DNA from: Acinetobacter sp. ANC 4173
Lineage (GTDB): Bacteria; Pseudomonadota; Gammaproteobacteria; Pseudomonadales; Moraxellaceae
Length of the DNA stretch: 64,000 nt
Assembly (NCBI RefSeq): GCF_004331255.1
Contig: NZ_SJOF01000003.1
Location: forward strand, 186,001-250,000
Direction of reading: 5' to 3'
Shown: piece by piece, positions 36,263 to 45,864 of the stretch
Position numbering within the stretch: position 1 is the first letter of the stretch
Layout of the letters: the number at the start of each line of letters is the position of its first letter
The notes under the pieces: model-generated
Told to the model about the DNA's origin: nothing
Seen by the model: only the letters and a program-made list of their open reading frames with translations
Databases searched by the model: none
Program-made: the position numbers and the translations under genes

Positions 36263-37021
36263 ATGCTCGCTAAACGTATTATTCCTTGCCTCGACGTTGA
36301 TAACGGTCGTGTGGTGAAAGGTGTGCAATTCCTTGATATTCGCGATGCAGGTGACCCAGTTGAAGTTGCCCGTCGCTATAACGAACAAGGTGCCGATGAA
36401 ATTACCTTCCTTGATATTACTGCTACACATCATGGACGCGACACCACTTACCGTACGGTAGAACGTATGGCAGAAAGCGTGTTTGTTCCGCTTACAGTCG
36501 GTGGTGGTGTCCGTAAAGTCGAAGATATTCGCTTATTATTAAATGCGGGTGCAGATAAAGTCAGTATTAATTCCGCAGCCATTTATAACCCTGAGTTTGT
36601 CCAAGAAGCATCACAACGCTTTGGGGCACAATGTATTGTGGTTGCGATTGATGCGAAAAAAACCGCAGAAAACAAATGGGAAATTTTCACCCACGGCGGT
36701 CGTAAAGAAACCGGGATTGATGCGATTGAATGGGCAGTGAAAATGGCCAGCTACGGTGCCGGTGAGCTTTTAATCACCTCAATGGATGCCGATGGGACCA
36801 AAGCAGGTTATGACCTTGGGCTGATGCGTGCCATTAATGACCGTGTGACCATTCCGACCATCGCTTCTGGTGGTGTAGGAACATTGCAACATTTGGCGGA
36901 CGGTATTTTAAAAGGCGGTGCCGATGCAGTACTGGCGGCATCTATTTTCCACTTTGGGCAGCATACCATTCCTGAAGCGAAACAATATTTGGCAGCACAA
37001 GGCATTGAAATGCGCCTTTAA
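36263..37021 (+). CDS. hisF: Imidazole glycerol phosphate synthase, cyclase subunit HisF
   Basis: 252 residues from the ATG at 36263 (frame open from a TTG at 36251, less likely). N-terminal [20 protein letters not shown] with catalytic Asp11, second Asp in [16 protein letters not shown], phosphate loops [10 protein letters not shown] and [12 protein letters not shown]. Works with HisH at 25961. Alone, with a terminator after. Confidence 0.96.
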   Translation: MLAKRIIPCLDVDNGRVVKGVQFLDIRDAGDPVEVARRYNEQGADEITFLDITATHHGRDTTYRTVERMAESVFVPLTVGGGVRKVEDIRLLLNAGADKVSINSAAIYNPEFVQEASQRFGAQCIVVAIDAKKTAENKWEIFTHGGRKETGIDAIEWAVKMASYGAGELLITSMDADGTKAGYDLGLMRAINDRVTIPTIASGGVGTLQHLADGILKGGADAVLAASIFHFGQHTIPEAKQYLAAQGIEMRL

Positions 37022-37040
37022 GCAGGTATTTCATGATCTA

Positions 37041-37066
37041 AAAGAGCGCCTAGAGCGCTCTTTTTT
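37041..37066 (+). terminator. Terminator after hisF
   Basis: AAGAGCGC-CTAGA-GCGCTCTT followed by T-run. Confidence 0.85.
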
Positions 37067-37086
37067 ATATGCCTATCCTCCAAAAA

Positions 37087-37103
37087 GGAGTCTTCACGAC
37101 TCC
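37087..37103. terminator. Small hairpin between hisF and the hydroxylase gene
   Basis: GGAGTC-TTCAC-GACTCC with an A-run on the left, giving a T-run on the minus strand, 144 bp beyond the stop of the minus-strand hydroxylase gene. May be its terminator; weak. Confidence 0.4.
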
Positions 37104-37246
37104 CGATACACCAAGACATTTCAGCGCACTTGGTTAGGCTAGATGGCTCAACACTTAAACCAAGTTACAGACATTCGTTGATCTGTAAATCCAGAAACCA
37201 ATCAAAAGATTTTAAACATCATCAAGCAGGATGATTGCTGCCAAAA

Positions 37247-37915
37247 TTATTGACCTATTGCCACTGATGTTTGCGGCGGCACAGCTTCATTTGCCTCAGT
37301 TTTTAGCGCTAACCCAGTCACCACATTATTTTTCTCTACCCATTTGGCAGGAAAATAACGTTGCATCACTTGATTCAATCGCTTGGCGAACACTTGTGGC
37401 AATGCAATACCCAATGGATTCTGCTCTTGCAAATTCGCAGCCGAAATCACTCGTGTGCCCAATAAATAATCAAACCATGGCTTGGTCACACACCAGTTGG
37501 CATCCTGATTGGCATTCATATGATGATCATAATGCCACGGTATTTTCTTCATGGCCCATTCAGGTTCCAGATGCGCTCGACGATGAATATAAAAATAATT
37601 ACAGGCACTATACACCGCTGCGGCTGCCATCCCTTTTGAAATAGGATAAAACAAGGCACTACTGACCCCTGCGGCAACCAGTAATGACATCACTTCATTT
37701 TTGGTGCGCCAATGTGGCAAGCCCTCTACATAGCTATCATCATGAAATTGCTGTTTGCGTACCTCTCGATGATGCTCCCAATGCGATTTCATGCTTAAAG
37801 ACACAGGGCTATAACGAGGCTGACCTGCACGATGGGTACCATGCAGCAGATATTTATGCGCGACCCATTCAAAACCATTTGCAACGACCAATCCTGCTAA
37901 AAATCCTTTCCACAT
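37247..37915 (-). CDS. Fatty acid hydroxylase / sterol desaturase-like membrane di-iron protein
   Basis: 222 residues with the histidine clusters of the superfamily: HKYLLHGTH (about 20), HWEHHREV (about 45), HRRAH (about 111) and HYDHHMN (about 128). Two to three TM segments lie between. These His ligands bind a di-iron site for oxygen-dependent hydroxylation or desaturation of a lipid. The C-terminal 60 residues have no recognisable domain. GGAGAAATAAATT precedes the ATG. Divergent from an AraC regulator, its likely controller. Confidence 0.85.
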   Translation of the reverse strand: MWKGFLAGLVVANGFEWVAHKYLLHGTHRAGQPRYSPVSLSMKSHWEHHREVRKQQFHDDSYVEGLPHWRTKNEVMSLLVAAGVSSALFYPISKGMAAAAVYSACNYFYIHRRAHLEPEWAMKKIPWHYDHHMNANQDANWCVTKPWFDYLLGTRVISAANLQEQNPLGIALPQVFAKRLNQVMQRYFPAKWVEKNNVVTGLALKTEANEAVPPQTSVAIGQ

Positions 37916-38015
37916 AATTTATTTCTCCATTCATAACTTGAATATAGAAAACTGAATGTGATAAATATTGACCATCCACACGCTTAATATTGACAAATCA
38001 CGACAACAAAAACAG

Positions 38016-39026
38016 ATGATGCTTACCCTGAATGATTATACAGGCTCCGTCTATGGTGGACTGGGACACCTGTTGTATGCCTATAGCCAAGCCCAAGGTC
38101 TTGTGATTCAGCCGCAATTGCTGAAAGTGCAAAACCTCGAACGCTTTGATTATCGTATTTGGCATGAGTTGTTGAATGAATTACAGCAACAAGTGCCTCG
38201 TCCCGCCCTCGGTTTAGAAATTTCCACCTATGTACAAACGAAACATTTGGGCATTCTGGCTTATCTCGCCCTCGCCTGTGACACTTTGGGCGAAGCCCTC
38301 AGCCGTTATCATGATTTTCATCGTCTGATTTATGATGGTAGTCCACTACAGATTGATCTATCTACTGATTACCTTGCCATTCGCTGGGGTGAATTACCAG
38401 AGCATCTGACCACGCAACTCACCGACGAAATTGCGATTGCCTTGATGGTACAGTTCTTAAATCAAAATATGACTGCGCAGCCTATTCAACTGCATGAAGT
38501 GCATTTCCGTCATACCTCACCTAAAAATAGTCGACTATATGAACAGTTTTTTCATTGTAAAGTGCGCTTTTCACAACCTGTCACGCAAGTCTTGCTCCCA
38601 GTTGCCGAATTAAATAAACCCTTGCAACAAGGCGACCACACCTTACAACAATTATTGATGCAGCAAGCACAGGCGCTGTTAAAGCAATTGCCACATTCAA
38701 CCCAACTGGATCAACGGCTCCAGCAAGCCATCTTGACGGGTCTACAGAAAAACCGATACCAAATTGATGTGATTGCTCAACAGTTGAATATTTCAGTGCG
38801 GCAGCTACAACGTTATTTACAAGCACAAGGCAGTAATTATCAACAACGTACCCAGCAAGTTCGGCAAATGTTAGCAGAGCAATACTTACAAGACCCACAT
38901 CTGAGCTTACAAGAGATTGCCTTGCTGTTAAGTTACTCCGAGCAAAGTGCTTTTCAACGTGCGTTTAAACTTTGGACTGGGAACACCCCTCAACAGTTCC
39001 GTAAACAATATCTTCAAACAATATAA
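38016..39026 (+). CDS. AraC-family regulator with arabinose-binding-like N-terminus
   Basis: About 336 residues; the frame opens at 37968 with TTG, but the ATG at 38016 (MMLTLNDYTG) is the better start. The N-terminal ligand domain (about 15-195: GLEISTYVQTKHLGILAYLALACDTLGEAL) matches the AraC-binding-like type seen in OruR/ArgR-like regulators. C-terminal double HTH (about 235-330): YQIDVIAQQLNISVRQLQRYLQ, LSLQEIALLLSYSEQSAFQRAFKLWTGNTPQQFR. Divergent from the hydroxylase gene, so likely its activator. Confidence 0.9.
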   Translation: MMLTLNDYTGSVYGGLGHLLYAYSQAQGLVIQPQLLKVQNLERFDYRIWHELLNELQQQVPRPALGLEISTYVQTKHLGILAYLALACDTLGEALSRYHDFHRLIYDGSPLQIDLSTDYLAIRWGELPEHLTTQLTDEIAIALMVQFLNQNMTAQPIQLHEVHFRHTSPKNSRLYEQFFHCKVRFSQPVTQVLLPVAELNKPLQQGDHTLQQLLMQQAQALLKQLPHSTQLDQRLQQAILTGLQKNRYQIDVIAQQLNISVRQLQRYLQAQGSNYQQRTQQVRQMLAEQYLQDPHLSLQEIALLLSYSEQSAFQRAFKLWTGNTPQQFRKQYLQTI

Positions 39027-39153
39027 GTATTTATAAAAATAAGCACATTTTTTTAATCACCTCTACATTGAGTCATTTTATATTTTTCGTTAAAGATAGA
39101 CTGTTGTGCTTTAGAACAAAAATTAATCATCACGAATAACACTGGAGATCAAG

Positions 39154-39731
39154 ATGCATAAATATATTGCCGAACTACTCGGCACATTTTAGTTGGTCTT
39201 CGGTGGTTGTGGCAGTACCATCTTTGCTACAGCTTTTCCTGAACTTGGCATTGGTTTTTTCGGGCGTTGCGCTCGCCTTGGGTTTAACCGTCTTAACGGG
39301 TGCTTATGCCTTTATCTCTGACGGACATTTTAAACCAGCAGTAAGTATGGGCTTATGGGGTCTGGACAACGCTTCGCTGGCAAAGACCTGTTGCCTGATC
39401 TGGCCACTCAAGTGAATAGCTTACTTTCAGTACTGCTTATTGAAGTGCTACTGACGGCGTTTTTCTTCATCGAGATTATGGGGGCTACGGATAAACGAGC
39501 ACCCGCAGGTTTCGCATCAATTTCAATTGGTCTCGCGCTAACACCCATCCACTTAATCAGTATTCCTGTTACCAATACCTCGGTGAATCCCGCCCACAGC
39601 ACAAGGGGCGCTTGTTCGCAGAGACTGAAGCATTACGACAATTGTGGTTATTCTGGCTTGCTCCAATTCTAGGTGCGGTCATCGGCAGTTCAATTTATAC
39701 ATTTGTTGCGCAAAGTAAAACCGCACCCTAA
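39154..39731 (+). pseudogene. aqpZ: aqpZ aquaporin pseudogene
   Basis: The ATG at 39154 (GGAG upstream) starts [12 protein letters not shown], followed by TAG (39190-39192) where AqpZ has Trp, then LVFGGCGST. Further fragments are in other frames: after one extra T in a T6 run near 39255-39260 the frame reads [17 protein letters not shown] and [13 protein letters not shown] (the first NPA box is KPA); near 39355 the frame shifts again to [13 protein letters not shown]; then SVNPAHST (second NPA intact); after about 39600 another shift restores [22 protein letters not shown]. An internal deletion after LATQVNSLL removes about one or two helices. At least three shifts, one stop and one lost NPA Asn show a long-dead gene. 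Confidence 0.92.
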
Positions 39732-39732
39732 A

Positions 39733-39771
39733 AATAAAGCCAGTTGATCTTAGGATCAACGGGCTTTATTC
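39733..39771 (+). terminator. Terminator after the aqpZ remnant
   Basis: AATAAAGCC and GGCTTTATT enclosing GTTGATC...GATCAAC. The hairpin remains although the gene is dead; it probably also serves the minus-strand gene at 39784. Confidence 0.75.
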
Positions 39772-39783
39772 CGGTTTGAGTAT

Positions 39784-40029
39784 TTATAAAAATGGGTTTT
39801 CAACGTCCTGAATCGCAGCATCAATGATTTGTTCTGGTAAGTCTGGTTCTGCTTCCAACTTTGCCACAATCGCATTTAAATAAGCTTGCAAAGCTTTTGC
39901 TGCGGCTAAACCTGCCTGATCTTTGCCTATTTGCAAATTGCCATAAATATTGACCCGATCTAATTGATTTTCTAGGGTTAAATCATGAATTGCATGTGAT
40001 TCTGTGCCATTTTCGAAAGGTTTAAACAT
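39784..40029 (-). CDS. Small protein of unknown function
   Basis: 81 residues from the ATG at 40029, with GAGGTG upstream (a GTG two codons earlier is also in frame). Cytoplasmic, acidic and helical: NIYGNLQIGKDQAGLAAAKALQAYLNAIVAKLEAEPDLPEQI. No domain recognised, but codon use and ribosome-binding site look genuine. Follows the endonuclease gene on the same strand by 42 bp. Confidence 0.7.
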   Translation of the reverse strand: MFKPFENGTESHAIHDLTLENQLDRVNIYGNLQIGKDQAGLAAAKALQAYLNAIVAKLEAEPDLPEQIIDAAIQDVENPFL

Positions 40030-40070
40030 AATCACCTCGCAGCCAATACTTCAAATGGATAGGTCTTTTT

Positions 40071-41147
40071 CTACTTCACCAATTGCAAGATATACTGCAA
40101 TAACGCTTCAATCAACTGTTTCACAATCGCATCTTGCGTGTCTGCATCCAGACTCGGGGTCGAATTTGAAGTGGCTTTACTGCCGCCAGCACTAAAGCTC
40201 TTTTGGGCTGCGCTAATCTTTTCCGCAGAAATATCTTCTGCACACTGGCTTTCTGCGTCCCAATGCGAATACGGAATGTCTTGTTTGGCTTTCACCGCAG
40301 TCGCGGTCAGCGGTAACTGATAGGTATTCCGCTTTTGCTCTTCGGTCAGTTGCGGGAATAAATTGACCCCAATTTGTTCTTCCAAATAACAGACGCTGAC
40401 AATTTTCACTTCTTGCGAATTATTGTTTGGCGCGTAATACACCCCAATTGCTCCTGTTTTTGGAATATACACCGCCTTATACACGGCGGTTGGTACCATA
40501 ACGCCTTGTCCAATCACTTTTAATTTTTTGCTGGTAAAGGTTGGACCCGACACCACATACACAGTGGTCTGGTGTTTGGTCACAATGGCACGTGTCGCTT
40601 CTTCCAGTTTACGCCACACTTCCTGATTGTTTTTAGGTGCTTGCGGTACCATATTCGCCAAAGAGAAACTGTCAAACTGCGAGGTTTTATTCGGCATATC
40701 GGCATTCGGTGCCATATGCCCTCGGTCATAGCCAGAGCCACGATAATCCGACAAAGTCGCACGATATTGCATTGGAATGCGTTCTTCTTCGTGAAAACTA
40801 TCTTCACGTGGAATTTTTTGACTTAAACGCTGTGGTGTTAAGGCCTCTGCCACCCAAAGTGGTGTTTTAGACACGCCTGAATACATGACATTAAAGCCGT
40901 TAAAGCATAAGGCATAGCTCTGCTTTTGGAGGCTTTCTTTGTTTAAATAAGGGGGAACCTCTCGATAAAACTGATCGAGACAGGCCGAGTTTGATGCACT
41001 CGGTAAAGATAAAAACTGGCTAATTCGCTCTTGTCCAAAGGCAATGGCAAAACTCCCTACGGCAACCACTCCCAACACCACTTTTGAACTGTGCTGATTA
41101 AAAAACCAAGGAAAGGATTGCTTTGAACTACGTTTCTTACTGGCCAT
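40071..41147 (-). CDS. DNA/RNA non-specific endonuclease, membrane-anchored
   Basis: 358 residues. An N-terminal basic stretch and TM anchor (VVLGVVAVGSFAIAFGQ, about 23-40) is followed by a NUC1-type domain. The active-site motif YDRGHMAPNAD (about 138-148) and the Mg-binding Asn region NMVPQAPKNNQEVW are intact. Enzymes of this family degrade DNA and RNA, exported or membrane-bound, with scavenging or toxin roles. The C-terminus (about 310-358) is low-complexity plus a helix (AIVKQLIEALLQYILQLVK). Usual catalytic residues all present. Confidence 0.88.
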   Translation of the reverse strand: MASKKRSSKQSFPWFFNQHSSKVVLGVVAVGSFAIAFGQERISQFLSLPSASNSACLDQFYREVPPYLNKESLQKQSYALCFNGFNVMYSGVSKTPLWVAEALTPQRLSQKIPREDSFHEEERIPMQYRATLSDYRGSGYDRGHMAPNADMPNKTSQFDSFSLANMVPQAPKNNQEVWRKLEEATRAIVTKHQTTVYVVSGPTFTSKKLKVIGQGVMVPTAVYKAVYIPKTGAIGVYYAPNNNSQEVKIVSVCYLEEQIGVNLFPQLTEEQKRNTYQLPLTATAVKAKQDIPYSHWDAESQCAEDISAEKISAAQKSFSAGGSKATSNSTPSLDADTQDAIVKQLIEALLQYILQLVK

Positions 41148-41397
41148 TGCTTTATCAAACGACTGATTTTACAGGAGCTTAACAAAGCCCTTCTGTAGAA
41201 GTATATGTTCCAATGTTTGATCGTTTAACAATTCAGCAAAATCGTGACAAGCAAGTGACGGTTGTAACAAATTGTCTGATTTCATCAGGTGTTTAAGTAG
41301 CTTATCGATGCAATTGGGTAGATTCAATTGTCAGCCGGATTTTGTATGTGCCAAGGTAATGGCACAACAAACGATCACCATAAAACACGGAGCCATG

Positions 41398-41862
41398 ATG
41401 TCTTCACATAATTTAATTTCAGCAACAGTTTTAGCCTCTGGATTATTACTCGGTTTCAGCAGCGTCAACGCATTTGCAGAACCCGCAGTACAGGCAGGTG
41501 AAACGCTAGAAAGTTTGTCACAAGCCAAAGTGAGCACCACGATTAATGGACAACCAGGATCCATTCAAGACTTAATACAATCTGGACAAGTACGCTTGCT
41601 CAATACCGAAAATAATCCTACAGCATCGAATATGAGCGCAACTCCGAATAATACAATCGAGGATGCATCCGCAGTCGTACCCAATCAGGTCATTCCCCCA
41701 GCACCACAATTAAGCTCTTCTGCGAGTCAGCCAATCAATAGTCCAGATACAGACGTCACAAATAATCATCTGCCAGAATCTGAGCAAAATCTTGAAGCAC
41801 AACCTCTGCAAAACCCTTCGGAACAGATGCCAGCTGAAGCTCCATCTGAAGTCGCACAATAA
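41398..41862 (+). CDS. Exported low-complexity protein of unknown function
   Basis: 154 residues from the second ATG of ATGATG (41395/41398), with CGGAG upstream; the frame is open from 41272 but without a start signal. Signal peptide SHNLISATVLASGLLLGFSSVNAFA. The mature protein is Ser/Pro/Asn/Glu-rich and probably disordered (SSSASQPINSPDTDVTNN). The N-terminal part TLESLSQAKVSTTINGQPGSIQDLIQSGQVRL may be a short folded segment. Function unknown. Confidence 0.7.
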   Translation: MSSHNLISATVLASGLLLGFSSVNAFAEPAVQAGETLESLSQAKVSTTINGQPGSIQDLIQSGQVRLLNTENNPTASNMSATPNNTIEDASAVVPNQVIPPAPQLSSSASQPINSPDTDVTNNHLPESEQNLEAQPLQNPSEQMPAEAPSEVAQ

Positions 41863-41894
41863 CTAATGTGACGCTAAAAATATTTCAATCCGCA

Positions 41895-41931
41895 TAAAAA
41901 AACCAAGGACGATGCCTTGGTCTTTTTATTT
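41895..41931. terminator. Bidirectional terminator before kup
   Basis: ACCAAGG-ACGATG-CCTTGGT with A-run on the left and T-run on the right, between converging genes. Confidence 0.8.
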
Positions 41932-41963
41932 TTAGCGCTTATGTTTAAGCAAGAGGGAAATCA

Positions 41964-43841
41964 TCAGATTTCAATTTGACTACCCAACTCCACCACACGA
42001 TTCGGTGGAATTTGGTAAAAGTCACTGACAGGACTGGTATTGCGCTGCATCGAAATAAACAGCTTTTCACGCCACGGCGCCAAGCCATCGCCCACAGTAC
42101 TAATAATCCGTTCACGCGACACAAAGAAGCTGATTTGCATTAAATTATATTCGAGTTCTATCGCTTGATAGACCGCTTCCAATGCCATTGGAATATTCAT
42201 TTCATCTTTAAAGCCATAGAATAATTCAACGCGATAAAAATGCTGATTCATGGTTTCCACGTGGAATCGATCTTGATCGGTAACATAAGGTACATCCTGA
42301 ATTTTTACCGTCAGAATGATGTTCTTTTGATGTAAGACCTTATTGTGCTTCATGTTGTGTAACATGGCATGTGGCACAACTGTTGGAGTCCCTGTCAGGA
42401 ACACCGCTTCTCCTTCGACCCAATTCGCCTGCTCACCAATACTCTGCACAAATAAGTCCAATGGAAGTGTATCTTGTTGCAGCTTGGAAAAAGTGAGTTC
42501 ACGACCATCTTTCCACGTCATTAACAACATAAATGCAATTCCGCCAATCAATAATGGCACCCAACCACCTGACAGAACTTTCAGCGAAGTGGCACTCACC
42601 AAGACCAAATCCAGCAATAGAAATGGTGTAATCAATAATGCTAGTTTTGGCTTACTCCATTTCCATGTGTAACGTATGAAAACTGCAATCAATAAAGTAT
42701 CGCAGAGCATGGTCATGGTCACGGCCAAACCGTAAGCATGCGATAAACGCGAACTGGTTTGGAAAATTAGAATTAAAACAATAATCGCTGCGAGCAAAAT
42801 CCAATTCAGCAAAGGTACATAAATTTGCCCTTGTTCTGAATCTGAGGTGTGCTTAATGCTTAAACGTGGCAAATAACCCAATTGAATGGCTTGGCGTGCC
42901 AAGGAGAACACCCCTGAAATCACGGCTTGAGAGGCAATAACCGCTGCCATGGTCGCCAAGAAAATCATTGGATACAACGCCCATTCTGGCACCAATAAAT
43001 AAAATGGGTTTTCAATGGCATTCGGATCACGCAGTAATAATGCACCTTGCCCTGCATAGTTGAGTAATAAACACGGCAAAACCACGATAAACCATGCTAA
43101 ACGAATAGGAACAGGCCCGAAATGCCCCATATCCGCATATAACGCCTCCCCCCCCGTTACGGTTAACACGACCGCACCCATGATAAAGAATGCCATCATC
43201 GGGTTGGTAATAATAAACTGAATGGCCCAATGCGGACTCAGCATTCCCAAAACCAAAGGGGTTTGAATAATGCTGGAGATGCCTAATAGTCCAAGGGCAA
43301 AAAACCATAATAAGGTGAGTGGACCAAAGAATTTCCCAACAAAAGCTGTGCCATATTTTTGCATCACAAACAAAGCGGTCACGACACTAATCGCAATCGG
43401 CACAATATAAGGATCCAGCGCATCAGTCGCGATGGACAACCCCTCTACTGCTGACAACACTGAAATGGCAGGGGTAATAATCCCATCACCAAAAAACAGC
43501 GAGGCCCCAATAAAGCCAATGGCAATCAACAATAATTTTTTGCGATCACTAAAATTGGTATTGCGCAGGTTCAGGGCAAGTAGCGCCATAATGCCACCCT
43601 CACCATTGTTGTCTGCACGCATGACAATTGCGACATATTTGATGGTAATGACCAAGGTCATTGTCCAAAAGATAATCGACAAAATACCCAAGACATTCTC
43701 AGGGTTAATCCCTAATCCATGTGCAGCATGGAAAGATTCTTTTAATGCGTAGAGTGGACTGGTTCCGATATCCCCAAACACAACCCCTAATGCTGCCATG
43801 GTAATCGCAGGCAATGCGGCTTTTTTTGCAGAACTTTGCAT
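41964..43841 (-). CDS. kup: Low-affinity potassium uptake protein Kup
   Basis: 625 residues from the ATG at 43841 ([31 protein letters not shown]), the usual Kup length. Twelve TM helices, selectivity-like [13 protein letters not shown] and [12 protein letters not shown] motifs, and a C-terminal cytoplasmic domain (residues about 460-625). A K+/H+ symporter of the inner membrane. The last core gene before the tRNA-Ser and the island. Confidence 0.95.
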   Translation of the reverse strand: MQSSAKKAALPAITMAALGVVFGDIGTSPLYALKESFHAAHGLGINPENVLGILSIIFWTMTLVITIKYVAIVMRADNNGEGGIMALLALNLRNTNFSDRKKLLLIAIGFIGASLFFGDGIITPAISVLSAVEGLSIATDALDPYIVPIAISVVTALFVMQKYGTAFVGKFFGPLTLLWFFALGLLGISSIIQTPLVLGMLSPHWAIQFIITNPMMAFFIMGAVVLTVTGGEALYADMGHFGPVPIRLAWFIVVLPCLLLNYAGQGALLLRDPNAIENPFYLLVPEWALYPMIFLATMAAVIASQAVISGVFSLARQAIQLGYLPRLSIKHTSDSEQGQIYVPLLNWILLAAIIVLILIFQTSSRLSHAYGLAVTMTMLCDTLLIAVFIRYTWKWSKPKLALLITPFLLLDLVLVSATSLKVLSGGWVPLLIGGIAFMLLMTWKDGRELTFSKLQQDTLPLDLFVQSIGEQANWVEGEAVFLTGTPTVVPHAMLHNMKHNKVLHQKNIILTVKIQDVPYVTDQDRFHVETMNQHFYRVELFYGFKDEMNIPMALEAVYQAIELEYNLMQISFFVSRERIISTVGDGLAPWREKLFISMQRNTSPVSDFYQIPPNRVVELGSQIEI

Positions 43842-43962
43842 AAGCTTGTCTTCAATTATCGACACTATTTTTGCGAATCATATCATTGAGCTAAAACTTT
43901 TGCTCGAATTCAATTGTTTCACCTTGTCGATGGCTATATTTTTCGATATCATCCTCCGCCAT

Positions 43963-44053
43963 GGTGAAGTGTCCGAGTGGCTGAAGGAGCACGCCTGGAA
44001 AGTGTGTAAACGTTTATAGCGTTTCGAGGGTTCGAATCCCTCTTTCACCGCCA
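43963..44053 (+). tRNA. tRNA-Ser (GGA)
   Basis: 91-nt class II tRNA: acceptor GGTGAAG/TTTCACC, anticodon loop CTGGAAA (anticodon GGA), long variable arm, T-arm GAGGG-TTCGAAT-CCCTC, discriminator G and encoded CCA. Used as the integration site of the island to its right. Confidence 0.93.
44034..44053 (+). other. Likely attL of the integrated island
   Basis: The 3' end of tRNA-Ser (T-arm to CCA) directly precedes a P4-type integrase gene, the usual place for attB/attL. The matching attR was not found in this window and should lie to the right of 64000. Confidence 0.5.
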
Positions 44054-44084
44054 AATTCAATTCTTATGGAATCTCATAAGGTCT

Positions 44085-44120
44085 AAAAAAGCTTAAATCT
44101 AAAGGGTTTAAGCTTTTTTT
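44085..44120 (+). terminator. Terminator after tRNA-Ser
   Basis: AAAAAGCTTAAA...TTTAAGCTTTTT hairpin with T-run. Confidence 0.75.
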
Positions 44121-44165
44121 ACGTCTCATACAATCTACTTGATCTATTGCAAGCTTGATGTAGTT

Positions 44166-44213
44166 GGGGGTATAACTGGGGGTATAATATTTTACCCCTA
44201 AAATTATACCCCC
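44166..44213. promoter_or_regulatory. GGGGGTATAA repeats upstream of the integrase gene
   Basis: Two direct copies of GGGGGTATAA (44166-44175 and 44178-44187, 12-bp period) and one inverted copy TTATACCCCC (44204-44213), with a degenerate TTTACCCCT between. Probably arm-type sites for integrase or for an AlpA-like excision factor, or an operator of the integrase promoter. Confidence 0.55.
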
Positions 44214-44233
44214 AATTCTGCGGAATTATTGCC

Positions 44234-45430
44234 ATGCTTACAGATGCTCAAGTCAGAAAAATAAAACCTTTAGAAAAGAAGACTAAATACTCTGATGAAA
44301 AAGGCATGTATCTAGAGGTCACTCCTTCTGGAGGAATGCATTGGCGAATGAAGTTTCGTTTGAATGGAAAAGAGAATATCTTCAGTATTGGTACATACCC
44401 TGAAACTACGCTAGCACAGGCTCGCCGTGCTAGAGATGAAGCACGATTGAAGCTTAAAGATGGGATTAATCCCAATGAAGAGAAAAAGCAGAAGAAGCAA
44501 CAAGCTGATGAAAGCATTCTTTTCAAAGCGCTTGCTATGGAGTGGATGGAAGATCGTAAGGCTGTTATTAAAGAAGGGACTTACTTACGTGACTTATCTG
44601 TATTTGAAAAAGACCTTTTCCCTGCGTTAGGTAATATGCCTATTGATCAGATTAAAGGCAAAGATGTCCTTGCTTGTGCTAAGCAAATTGAAGCACGCGG
44701 TGCTCAAGAGATGGCTAAACGCTCTATTCCTTTAGCTGGGCGTATTTTCCGCTTTGCAATTCGTAAAGGGCTAATCGAGAATGATCCAACCCCTCACCTT
44801 CAAGAAGCTCTCAAGCCTCGTAAAGTGAAGCACATGGCTCGCTTAGATATTTCTGAATTCCCGCCTTTCTTAGAAAGAATGGATCGTTATCACGGCAATA
44901 TCCTTGTTAAGACAGCTTTACAGTTTATGACCTTAACTTTTGTGAGAACTGCTGAACTCATTAACATGGAATGGAATGAGATTGATTTCGAGAATCATTT
45001 ATGGAGAATTCCTGCATATAAAATGAAAATGGCTTTACCCCATATTGTCCCATTATCAAGACAAGCTATCGAGCTCATTCAAGCTCTACAGCCACTCACA
45101 GGTAACAAACAATTTGTTTTTTATAATCATAGTACTGCGAAACCGCTAAGCAACAATGCTCTTTTAAGTGCCATTCGCACTATGGGCTATACAGGTAAAA
45201 TGACTGGGCATGGTTTTCGGGGACTTGCTTCTACTACCCTACATGAGCAAGGCTATATGCATGATGCGATTGAAATACAGTTAGCTCATACTGTTGGGAA
45301 CGCAGTCTCTCAGGCGTATAACCATGCACAGCATTTAGAATATCGAACAAAGATGATGCAGGAATGGGCTGATTTTATTGATGGATTGAGGGAAAAAACT
45401 ATTCCTTTTCCTAAGATTAGGAAAGCTTAA
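44234..45430 (+). CDS. P4-type tyrosine integrase
   Basis: 398-residue site-specific recombinase. Residues 1-100 are the DUF4102 arm-binding domain (MLTDAQVRKIKPLEKKTKYSDEKGMYLEV); the core-binding SAM-like domain is about 105-195; the catalytic domain has RTAELINMEW (Arg), HGFRGLASTTLHEQG (His-x-x-Arg), and AQLAHTVGNAVSQAYNHA (His and catalytic Tyr). Full length. Lies just 3' of tRNA-Ser, facing into the island; directs integration and excision. Confidence 0.95.
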   Translation: MLTDAQVRKIKPLEKKTKYSDEKGMYLEVTPSGGMHWRMKFRLNGKENIFSIGTYPETTLAQARRARDEARLKLKDGINPNEEKKQKKQQADESILFKALAMEWMEDRKAVIKEGTYLRDLSVFEKDLFPALGNMPIDQIKGKDVLACAKQIEARGAQEMAKRSIPLAGRIFRFAIRKGLIENDPTPHLQEALKPRKVKHMARLDISEFPPFLERMDRYHGNILVKTALQFMTLTFVRTAELINMEWNEIDFENHLWRIPAYKMKMALPHIVPLSRQAIELIQALQPLTGNKQFVFYNHSTAKPLSNNALLSAIRTMGYTGKMTGHGFRGLASTTLHEQGYMHDAIEIQLAHTVGNAVSQAYNHAQHLEYRTKMMQEWADFIDGLREKTIPFPKIRKA

Positions 45431-45479
45431 GTTTCAAAGCCACTCGGCTTAAAAGTTTTATCTTTTCAATCTATAACTT

Positions 45480-45826
45480 TTACTTCGGACTTTTAGGCTT
45501 GCTTGGCATGATACGCTCAATCAAACCTTCTTCTATTGCGGGATTCAGATAATTCTTTTGTAATGTTGCCTTATGGTTTAATCCAACCAACTGCATCAAT
45601 TCAGCCAAGCTATATGCATCTTGCCCCCATTCCGAAATTAAAATGCTGGGCTTGCTCGCTAGCTTGAGCGGTATCGTTTGAACTGAATATCGCATCTAAA
45701 TCATCTGCAAGATAAATTCTATGAGAGGTGCTAAATCAATCTGATCAGTATATGCTTGTGAAGCTTCGTAATAGGCGTTTCTGATTTTAATAGGGTAGTT
45801 TTTTAACTCTTCTTTAAAATATTAAA
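45480..45826 (-). pseudogene. Remnant of a Fic-family protein C-terminus
   Basis: Minus-strand reading begins about 45826 with KEELKNYPIKIRNAYYEASQ, LAPLIEFILQMI, resembling the end of a Fic/DOC catalytic domain, then has an in-frame TAG at 45698-45696. It continues MRYSVQTIPLK, then LAELMQLVGLNHKATLQKNYLNPAIEEGLIE and PSKPKSPK, the winged-helix tail of Fic-family proteins. The catalytic HPFxxGNG part is absent, so this is a truncated pseudogene and not an active AMP-transferase. Confidence 0.6.
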
Positions 45827-45864
45827 ACTTTACATTAGTAACCTTATTGTTGAATAGAGTTCTA

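Noticed and set aside
37231-37644. Plus-strand frame of 137 codons opposite the fatty acid hydroxylase gene
   Set aside because: The opposite strand encodes the recognisable histidine clusters of the hydroxylase, so this frame is a shadow.
39408-39602. Minus-strand frame in the aqpZ region
   Set aside because: The plus strand clearly holds aquaporin fragments in several frames; the minus frame shows no protein family features.
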